Below, piece by piece: positions 1-4,126 of a stretch of 6,566 bases of DNA. This DNA comes from an uncultured bacterium. GTDB taxonomy: Bacteria > Patescibacteriota > Minisyncoccia > Spechtbacterales > HO2-43-30. The stretch spans positions 1-6,566 of the forward strand of contig CAJXHR010000034.1 in assembly GCA_913054525.1 (NCBI GenBank). The letters run 5' to 3'. The position numbers and the translations under genes are program-made. The number at the start of each line of letters is the position of its first letter. Within the stretch, counting starts at the first letter, position 1. A model generated the notes under the pieces. The model was not told where the DNA came from and made no database searches. It saw only the letters and a list, made by a program, of their open reading frames with translations.

Positions 1-622
1 CGGTGAAGTTAATCTTAGCAAAGGTCACATTAGCAGCGCCTTTTGCTATAGATGTACCTGCCGGACTCTCGGACGCCAGCGAAAGTGCAACGCCTCCGTC
101 TACTGGAGCTACTGGAGCTACTACTGCTACATCACCCGGTGTAACATCTGCACCTAATGTGTAGTTATTTCTGTCTACGGTGTTAATCTCGTAGATAGAG
201 TCCCAATCGTATCCTTCGGAAACAAACTCCGCAGAGGTCATATTGACCCACTGCCTTGTTCCTATGTCTCCGTCGGGAGTAAGTTTGTAGACTTTTGGAT
301 CGCCTACTGCTCTCACGAGTTCGGATGTGGTGTATACGTCCATCTCGGCTTGGGTAACAGTTTCAATGTTGTCCCACTCCAAGTGGTCATATGACTCAAA
401 CACTTCCGGGTTCAAAATAAGTCTTTTATACTTATTGTCCCCAACGTGCTTTGCGATATACACATCTGGATTGTCTGCTGTTTTCATTATGTCGCCGTCA
501 ACAATATCTGCTGCGGCAACTGCAACGAAAACCGGTGCAAACAACGAAACTCCAGAAAGCGCTATGGTTGTCGAGACGGTTGTCGTCACGGCAACTGTTT
601 TCTTTAGGAATTTCTTATTCAT
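1..622 (-). CDS. Secreted S-layer-like surface protein, N-terminal part (runs off left edge)
   Basis: The frame is open from the ATG at 622-620 to the window edge, giving 207 residues. An in-frame TGA lies 18 nt upstream, so the start is well bounded. Residues 1-38 form a signal peptide: basic MNKKFLKK, a hydrophobic Thr/Val/Ala/Leu stretch, and an Ala-rich cleavage region near 35-38. Two related modules follow. Residues 43-90 contain NPDVYIAK and FESYDHLEWDNIETV; residues 101-148 contain GDPKVYKL, GTRQWVNM and EFVSEGYDWDSIYEIN. A Val/Ala/Pro linker (about 164-174) is encoded by a tandem 9-base repeat (100-117), and what looks like a beta-rich domain starts at about 178. From memory this architecture is typical of large Parcubacteria surface or S-layer proteins; family membership was not searched. 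No good Shine-Dalgarno precedes the start. The gene has its own promoter and a long structured leader, and it lies downstream of the sigma/anti-sigma cassette. Confidence 0.85.
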   Translation of the reverse strand, partial: MNKKFLKKTVAVTTTVSTTIALSGVSLFAPVFVAVAAADIVDGDIMKTADNPDVYIAKHVGDNKYKRLILNPEVFESYDHLEWDNIETVTQAEMDVYTTSELVRAVGDPKVYKLTPDGDIGTRQWVNMTSAEFVSEGYDWDSIYEINTVDRNNYTLGADVTPGDVAVVAPVAPVDGGVALSLASESPAGTSIAKGAANVTFAKINFT

Positions 623-630
623 TATATGTT

Positions 631-656
631 TTAATCTTCAGGGAAGATTAACTTCC
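631..656 (-). promoter_or_regulatory. Mutually exclusive hairpin pair next to the surface-protein start codon
   Basis: On the minus strand, TTAATCTTC (651-643) and GAAGATTAA (639-631) form a perfect 9-bp stem with a 3-nt loop. The same middle segment can instead pair upstream: GGGAAG (656-651) with CTTCCC (645-640), a 6-bp stem with a 5-nt loop. The two folds compete for bases 645-643 and 651, so only one can form at a time. The structure ends 8 nt before the ATG, where the ribosome would bind. There is no U-tract after the stem, so it is not a normal terminator. Confidence 0.5.
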
Positions 657-687
657 CATTTAGTTCCCCCGATGTTTTGGGCTGCAG

Positions 688-714
688 GTTGTGCGTTATG
701 CATGTACGCACAAC
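688..714 (-). repeat. Perfect 9-bp hairpin in the surface-protein leader
   Basis: Arms GTTGTGCGT (714-706) and ACGCACAAC (696-688) pair perfectly around a 9-nt loop. The loop contains ATGCAT and hence the ATG of a possible 21-codon leader peptide. No U-tract follows, so a terminator is unlikely. Confidence 0.55.
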
Positions 715-805
715 GCTTCACAGAACAATAACCCGAGAAAACCGACTATTTTGATTTCTTACCGATAGACGACCTTGATATTTATATACCTATATCGGCA
801 TACTT

Positions 806-827
806 GTCCGTAAAACGGACCCTCCTT
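806..827 (-). promoter_or_regulatory. AAGGAGG core followed by a 6-bp hairpin
   Basis: AAGGAGG (827-821) is the best Shine-Dalgarno match in the window, but it lies about 200 nt from the surface-protein ATG. It is followed at once by the perfect stem GTCCGT/ACGGAC (820-815 and 811-806, loop 3 nt). The first ATG after it (801-799) opens only a three-codon frame (Met-Pro-Ile-stop). It may be a ribosome standby or mRNA-protecting site; its function is unknown. Confidence 0.4.
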
Positions 828-843
828 ATAATCTACCTACAAA

Positions 844-871
844 TCAACAAACACGTCGACCTGCTTGTTGA
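844..871 (-). repeat. 10-bp hairpin at the predicted 5' end of the surface-protein mRNA
   Basis: TCAACAAGCA (871-862) pairs with TGTTTGTTGA (853-844), with one G-U pair and an 8-nt loop. It begins about 4 nt after the predicted transcription start. A 5'-terminal stem-loop of this kind is a classic way to stabilise an abundant mRNA. It is not followed by a run of T, so I do not call it the terminator of the upstream operon. Confidence 0.45.
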
Positions 872-881
872 CTTGTTTTAG

Positions 882-908
882 ATTATACCAAATGTTTTTA
901 ATTTTCAA
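882..908 (-). promoter_or_regulatory. Promoter for the surface protein gene
   Basis: A perfect -10 TATAAT (887-882) is preceded by TGG, giving an extended -10. The best -35 is TTGAAA (908-903) with a 15-bp spacer, slightly short. The predicted start is near 875. It lies immediately downstream of the anti-sigma stop codon (924-922), so the surface gene can be transcribed independently of the regulatory cassette. Its shape is that of a housekeeping sigma-70 promoter rather than an ECF promoter. Confidence 0.6.
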
Positions 909-921
909 AACTGTGGATATA

Positions 922-1587
922 TTAATCCAGTAAATTTTCAATCGCATTCACAAGGTCCAGCGCGCCTATCAAATCCCCCTCAGCCAAAGCGGCTTCCGCG
1001 TCCGCCAAAAGGATCCTCACCTGTCCGCCAAGCTCCGCGTCAGCAAGCTTAAAATTTTCCTCGTATCTGCGGGGATTCAAGGATATATCGCGCGCCAAAT
1101 CCTCGTCTTCAAGCTGTGCAAAAAGATCGTTTACCTTGCCAATTTTAGATTCTATCCTGCGTCTCAGCGCGTCCTTAAAGCTCTCCTGCGCATCTCCATC
1201 TTCGTCAAAAACCACGGTAGACACGCCGGTGTCTGTCTGCCCTGCGGCGAGCGATAGCGAACTTTGCGGGGAACCCGACGTTATTGAAGCAATTTCTTTC
1301 AGCTCCTCTTTTGTCTCAACGGACAGCGACTTATACCGCACAGACGCTACAAACACTCCCTCTTCATAATCTGCATCCTGTACAAGCGAAATTCCGCCAA
1401 TCAGCGCCACAACCGCAACCATTACGGGTATTGCCGCCATTCTAGGCACAGCAAGAGAGAATATGTTCAATATCCCAGTTTTGGGATTGGATTCTGAAAA
1501 TTTTGAACGCCCTAAATCCACCCAGCTCTGGTCTGGATGCATGTTTTTGAACGTTTTGAGTTGTGCGATGAGGTCGTTTTCGGTCAT
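922..1587 (-). CDS. Membrane-anchored protein, putative anti-sigma factor
   Basis: 221 residues. Residues 1-43 are cytoplasmic in character, with a KTFKNMHPDQSWVDLGR segment that resembles the N-terminus of many Patescibacteria proteins encoded next to sigma factors. One transmembrane helix follows at about 44-68. The C-terminal 150 residues are acidic and largely helical (KEELKEIA, FKDALRRRIESKIGKVNDLF, LLADAEAALAEGDLIGALDLVNAIENLL) and probably lie outside the membrane. No zinc-binding HxxxCxxC motif of classic ZAS anti-sigma factors is present. The gene starts 45 nt after the sigma gene stop with no clear Shine-Dalgarno, consistent with co-transcription. The anti-sigma role is inferred from the order sigma-then-membrane-protein and the topology, not from a recognised catalytic or binding motif. 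It may instead be a DUF5667-like protein of unknown role. Confidence 0.75.
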   Translation of the reverse strand: MTENDLIAQLKTFKNMHPDQSWVDLGRSKFSESNPKTGILNIFSLAVPRMAAIPVMVAVVALIGGISLVQDADYEEGVFVASVRYKSLSVETKEELKEIASITSGSPQSSLSLAAGQTDTGVSTVVFDEDGDAQESFKDALRRRIESKIGKVNDLFAQLEDEDLARDISLNPRRYEENFKLADAELGGQVRILLADAEAALAEGDLIGALDLVNAIENLLD

Positions 1588-1632
1588 GATGAGTAGGTTT
1601 CTATATATTATGACGGATGAATAGGGGAAATG

Positions 1633-2145
1633 TTACAAGCCTTTCCTTAGCTCTTTGAGCCCTCGGTGCAGCATAACCCGTATAGTTCCTTCGGGCCTGT
1701 CAAGAATATTGGCTATCTCCTTTATGGACATATCTTCAATATAGTGCCACATTACGACATCGGCGCTCTCTCCTGCCATATTTGCAAGCGCCGTTTGGAT
1801 TTTAGCCATCTGCTCTCCCTGCGCGGCAATCCGGTCGGGCCGCGCGCTTTCAGGGACCTCGCGATTCACTATCTCCTCCGATTCGTACTCAAGAGACACA
1901 TCCTGCCGCGATTTTTGTCTATAATAATCAGTAACTATATTGCGGGCAGTACGGTACAAAAATGCCTGCATATTCTCTATTTGTACGTCGGGATTTCGTT
2001 TAAGATACTCCAGTGTACGGGTAAATGTTTCGGAGGTCAAGTCCTGTGCTATAACCTTGGAATTTACTTTAAGAAAAACAAACCGGTAGATTTTATCTAC
2101 ATAGTTATCGTAAATGTCTGTAAAACTTTTTTGAAACAACGCCAT
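1633..2145 (-). CDS. ECF-like sigma-70 family RNA polymerase sigma factor
   Basis: 170 residues with the two-domain layout of group 4 (ECF) sigma factors. Region 2 covers about 8-80: FTDIYDNYVDKIYRFVF, then AQDLTSETF for core binding, and AFLYRTARNIVTDYYRQKSR for -10 recognition and melting. A variable acidic linker (about 83-110) follows. Region 4 is at about 112-168, with the helix-turn-helix MSIKEIANILDRPEGTIRVMLHRGLKEL for -35 binding. No region 1 or 3 is present. The length is normal for the family. The start ATG (2145-2143) has no Shine-Dalgarno; instead it abuts a copy of a repeated 13-base word. It lies 26 nt after the winged-helix gene and 45 nt before a membrane protein that is a plausible anti-sigma partner. 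The regulon is not visible from this window; the adjacent surface protein is a candidate target. Confidence 0.92.
   Translation of the reverse strand: MALFQKSFTDIYDNYVDKIYRFVFLKVNSKVIAQDLTSETFTRTLEYLKRNPDVQIENMQAFLYRTARNIVTDYYRQKSRQDVSLEYESEEIVNREVPESARPDRIAAQGEQMAKIQTALANMAGESADVVMWHYIEDMSIKEIANILDRPEGTIRVMLHRGLKELRKGL
1915..1928 (-). repeat. Copy of the 13-base repeat inside the sigma gene
   Basis: On the plus strand this reads ttgtctataataat, identical over 14 bases to 2145-2158 just upstream of the sigma start. It encodes part of the DYYRQK segment of region 2. Coding constraint alone does not explain identity to the intergenic copies. Confidence 0.5.
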
Positions 2146-2190
2146 TGTCTATAATAATTTATTGTAGACATTTATTTGTCTATAATAAAT
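2145..2190 (-). repeat. Repeat cluster between the winged-helix and sigma genes
   Basis: The plus-strand word ttgtctataataa occurs at 2145-2157 and 2176-2188. Between them, 2158-2170 holds an inverted copy with one mismatch (tttattgtagaca). The cluster covers the last codons of the upstream gene, all of the 26-nt gap and the sigma start codon. Inverted and direct copies together could form an operator, or a hairpin (2158-2170 with 2177-2189) that affects translation of the sigma gene. The bound factor is unknown. Confidence 0.55.
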
Positions 2191-2771
2191 GTGGCTCCTT
2201 TTGTATTCCCCTGCTTCTGAACCAATCTGACTGCAATCATTTTCTTAAGCTCTCTCTCAACTGTCTTATTGCTTAGGCCGATAATGCTTGCAACGTCTGA
2301 TATGGTAGTGCCTCCATCCTTGCGTCTTAAAAATTCCAGAATTTTTTCCTGCCTTTTGCTTAGAATGGGCTTTCGTGGACTTCGTTTCTTAATACCGGGG
2401 TTACTTCTGGAGTCAGCCGCCCCAGAGGGGCGGGACCTCGATAATTTTACATCCTTGTCCGCTAATTTTATCATTTGATAAAGATTCCTATATGCTCTCT
2501 CCATTATTCGAAAATTCTTTTCGTCCACCCAGCCCTGCTTTTCCGCAACGGCAAAATATGCGAACAAAGTGCGTATTTTTCGCCTAAGATTCTCGCAATA
2601 AAAAATCCTACTTGAATCAGTAGGAATAGCTCTACTATACACCAAATCCTCAATTATGTCAATAGATTTAGTGCGTATTTTCCGCACAAGTATTTCTTCG
2701 TACGGAAACTTGTCCGTAATCCTATATATAGCCAAACAAAGCTCAATAGCACTCTTGAGGGAGGTGTCCAT
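2172..2771 (-). CDS. Four-helix-bundle (S23/Avd-like) and winged-helix DNA-binding protein
   Basis: 199 residues. Residues about 5-104 are all-helical and resemble the four-helix-bundle family that includes S23 and Avd-type proteins: LAIYRITDKFPYEE, then VRKIRTKSIDIIEDL, then FYCENLRRKIRTLFAYFAVAEKQGW, then FRIMERAYRNLYQMIKLA. A polar linker (105-136) is rich in Arg, Ser and Pro and is partly encoded by a G+C-rich palindrome. Residues 137-199 form a winged helix: LSKRQEKILEFLRR, recognition region ISDVASIIGLSNKTVERELKKM, and a wing near LVQKQGNTKGATFII. It is probably a transcription regulator. It is the first gene of the cassette with the sigma factor and putative anti-sigma, behind its own promoter and leader. 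An upstream in-frame TAG fixes the ATG at 2771 as the earliest start. No ligand is evident, and the four-helix-bundle call is by pattern only. Confidence 0.8.
   Translation of the reverse strand: MDTSLKSAIELCLAIYRITDKFPYEEILVRKIRTKSIDIIEDLVYSRAIPTDSSRIFYCENLRRKIRTLFAYFAVAEKQGWVDEKNFRIMERAYRNLYQMIKLADKDVKLSRSRPSGAADSRSNPGIKKRSPRKPILSKRQEKILEFLRRKDGGTTISDVASIIGLSNKTVERELKKMIAVRLVQKQGNTKGATFIIDK
2412..2436 (-). repeat. G+C-rich palindrome in the linker of the winged-helix gene
   Basis: Arms ccgcccc (2417-2423) and ggggcgg (2427-2433) pair perfectly around a 3-nt loop. Outer bases gtc/gac extend the stem across a 2-nt bulge. It encodes RPSGAAD in the flexible linker between the two domains, a place that tolerates insertions. 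Its composition stands out in an A+T-richer gene. Confidence 0.5.
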
Positions 2772-2905
2772 AATACCCCCAATCTACCCTATGTAGTGCT
2801 ATAGGGTCAAGAGGACCGAAGGCCCTCATTATTCCCCCCAGATTATTTCTTTGAGATGATCGTACATCCCAAAGAGATATGATATCATTAAATCCCCCAT
2901 GTCTT
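2772..2905 (-). promoter_or_regulatory. Hairpin-rich leader of the regulatory cassette
   Basis: Between the predicted transcription start (about 2905) and the ATG at 2771 there are three stems on the minus strand. CTTTGGGATG pairs with CATCTCAAAG (2874-2865 and 2858-2849, 10 bp with one G-U). GAGGGCC pairs with GGTCCTC (2827-2811, 7 bp with one G-U; a UUCG tetraloop fold is an alternative). ACCCTAT pairs with ATAGGGT (2807-2786, 7 bp). None is followed by a U-tract, so they are not terminators. A 28-codon frame starting at 2829 behind GGGGGG overlaps the beginning of the winged-helix gene. A regulatory leader is plausible; no known class was recognised. Confidence 0.45.
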
Positions 2906-2911
2906 AAGTGT

Positions 2912-2940
2912 ATCATATTTTGTCAATACTAAGTTATCCA
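2912..2940 (-). promoter_or_regulatory. Probable promoter of the winged-helix/sigma/anti-sigma operon
   Basis: The -10 TATGAT (2917-2912, 5 of 6) and -35 TGGATA (2940-2935, 4 of 6) are separated by 17 bp. A perfect TTGACA (2926-2921) lies inside the spacer but has no -10 at a usable distance. The -35 abuts a perfect inverted repeat (2941-2962) that could be an operator. Confidence 0.4.
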
Positions 2941-2942
2941 CA
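2934..2942 (+). promoter_or_regulatory. DnaA-box-like 9-mer TTATCCACA
   Basis: The plus strand shows ttatccaca, an exact match to the strong DnaA-box consensus. It overlaps the -35 of the cassette promoter and the edge of an inverted repeat. A lone box suggests possible DnaA-linked regulation or chance; there is no cluster and no dnaA/dnaN nearby, so an origin is not supported. Confidence 0.25.
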
Positions 2943-2962
2943 GGGTACCGACCGGTACCCTG
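2941..2962. repeat. Perfect 10-bp inverted repeat between operons
   Basis: cagggtaccg (2941-2950) and cggtaccctg (2953-2962) are exact reverse complements separated by 2 bases. It sits between the galU-peptidase terminator and the next promoter. It could be an operator, an extra terminator stem or a dispersed palindromic element. Confidence 0.6.
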
Positions 2963-2970
2963 CTTCGCAC

Positions 2971-2998
2971 TAAAATAAAAAGTCCCGTTTAGGGACTT
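2971..2998 (-). terminator. Intrinsic terminator after the galU-peptidase operon
   Basis: On the minus strand AAGTCCC and GGGACTT (2998-2992 and 2986-2980) form a 7-bp stem with a 5-nt TAAAC loop. It is followed by TTTTATTTT. It starts 3 bases after the peptidase stop codon. Confidence 0.85.
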
Positions 2999-3001
2999 GA
3001 G

Positions 3002-4126
3002 TTAGAGCTTGCCTGTTTCGACAAGACGCGTGGATAACCTGTCCAGCACTTCGTGGCCATCCTCGGTTATCAAGACATCGCACTCGACTCGCATGCCGAA
3101 CTTTAACTTTTCCGAATACACACCTGGTTCTACTGTGACAACTTGCTTATTTTCAAACACGGTGACAAGGGCGGAGGTTGTCGCACTAGCCACGACGGGA
3201 GCTTCGTGCACATCGAGCCCCACACCATGCCCAAGGCCGTGACGGAATTTATCCTTTGCGTATCCCAAGGAATCAAATACTTCCTGCGAGCGATTGTGAG
3301 CTTCTACTGTATCAATACCTGGCCTATAAAAATGAAGTGCTTCGTGTATGGCTTTCAAAACAGCCCTATGCATTTTTCTTTGCTCCGGCGTAGCCCTGCC
3401 GCAAACAACAATGCGAGAAATATCCGAGGCATACCCGTCGACTGAACACCCTACATCAAACTGTACCACTTCCCCTTCTTTAATAATTTTATCCGAGGCA
3501 ATGCCATGAGCTTCTATGGACCGTTCCCCGCTCGCCACTATCGACTCAAACGCCGGCTTCGCGCCTCGCGGAAGAGCATTCTCAAAAGCATCTGCTACCT
3601 CAAGCTCGGAAACTCCCTGTTTCACAAATTTAAAAGCGTGCTCCAAAGCAGCTTCGGTAGCCCGTAGCGATCGCGTTATTTTCTCGATCTCCTCTTCGCT
3701 TTTTACGGCACGAATATTGGTAAGAAAAGGCGGAAGACGGACAAACTCTACAGAAGGAACAAGCTCCTCTGCCATATCGAGAAACGATACAGTAACGTCC
3801 GACTTCATAAAACCCACTCTGGCAGCATTGCCAAGGTCATGCGCAATAGTTTCATTAAGAAGTTGCGTCATACTGGACCATTCTACTACATCCACCCCAT
3901 AGGTCTCTTTTTTCGCCTGATGCGTGTAGCGCGAATCAACATACAAAAACGCTTTATCCCGTGTTACGACAATAAAACCCGTCGATCCGGTGAATCCCGA
4001 TATATATCGGACATCTACTGTGGCCATTCTCTCGGTACGCGGGATTATGAGGGCGTCAACTTCGTACTCCTTCATTGCAGCACGCACATTTTCTATGCGT
4101 TGTGAAAGAACTTCAAGCTTTTCCAT
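3002..4126 (-). CDS. Xaa-Pro aminopeptidase/prolidase-type metallopeptidase, family M24B
   Basis: 374 residues, a normal length. It releases N-terminal residues that precede proline, or splits X-Pro dipeptides, in the cytoplasm. The N-terminal creatinase-like domain covers about 10-130 (DALIIPR, VRYISGFTGSTGFIVV, LYVDSRYTHQA). The pita-bread catalytic domain covers about 143-370 with all five dinuclear-metal ligands visible: Asp224 (FDVG), Asp235 (YASDISR), His300 (HGLGHGVGLDVHEAP), Glu333 (TVEPGVY) and Glu348 (RVECD). His207 (EAHG) matches the usual substrate-binding His. The ATG overlaps the 3' end of galU by 14 bases and has a good ribosome binding site inside galU, so the two genes are co-transcribed and probably translationally coupled. 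No functional link to sugar metabolism is evident. Aminopeptidase P and prolidase cannot be told apart from sequence alone. Confidence 0.92.
   Translation of the reverse strand: MEKLEVLSQRIENVRAAMKEYEVDALIIPRTERMATVDVRYISGFTGSTGFIVVTRDKAFLYVDSRYTHQAKKETYGVDVVEWSSMTQLLNETIAHDLGNAARVGFMKSDVTVSFLDMAEELVPSVEFVRLPPFLTNIRAVKSEEEIEKITRSLRATEAALEHAFKFVKQGVSELEVADAFENALPRGAKPAFESIVASGERSIEAHGIASDKIIKEGEVVQFDVGCSVDGYASDISRIVVCGRATPEQRKMHRAVLKAIHEALHFYRPGIDTVEAHNRSQEVFDSLGYAKDKFRHGLGHGVGLDVHEAPVVASATTSALVTVFENKQVVTVEPGVYSEKLKFGMRVECDVLITEDGHEVLDRLSTRLVETGKL

Larger units (their letters stand above)
623..875 (-). promoter_or_regulatory. Long structured 5' leader of the surface protein gene
   Basis: This 250-base gene-free stretch lies between the predicted transcription start and the surface-protein ATG. 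Read on the minus strand it holds, in order: a 10-bp hairpin (871-844), an AAGGAGG Shine-Dalgarno-like core (827-821) followed by a 6-bp hairpin (820-806), a 6-bp long-loop pairing CCGATA/TATCGG (798-762), a 9-bp hairpin (714-688), and two overlapping, mutually exclusive hairpins (656-631) ending 8 nt before the ATG. A 21-codon open frame (703-638) sits between the last two structures. The abundance of perfect stems suggests an RNA-level role, in either mRNA stability or translational control. No known riboswitch class was recognised. Confidence 0.5.

Noticed and set aside
100..117. Tandem 9-base repeat as a CRISPR or mobile-element signal
   Set aside because: It is only two copies encoding Ala-Pro-Val in a linker; ordinary low-complexity coding sequence.
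327..731. Plus-strand open frame of 134 codons
   Set aside because: It is the antisense shadow of the surface protein gene, which has a signal peptide, a promoter and recognisable modules on the minus strand.
844..871. Hairpin as terminator of the sigma/anti-sigma operon
   Set aside because: No T-tract follows on the minus strand, and it lies downstream of a good promoter, so it belongs to the next transcript.
2172..2771. Avd protein of a diversity-generating retroelement
   Set aside because: No reverse transcriptase, template/variable repeat pair or target gene is visible, and the protein carries a DNA-binding domain.
2921..2926. TTGACA as the -35 of the cassette promoter
   Set aside because: No -10-like hexamer lies 15-19 bases downstream; TGGATA/TATGAT with a 17-bp spacer fits better.
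2934..2962. Replication origin
   Set aside because: Only one exact DnaA box, no cluster, no A+T-rich unwinding region with repeats, and no dnaA or dnaN nearby.
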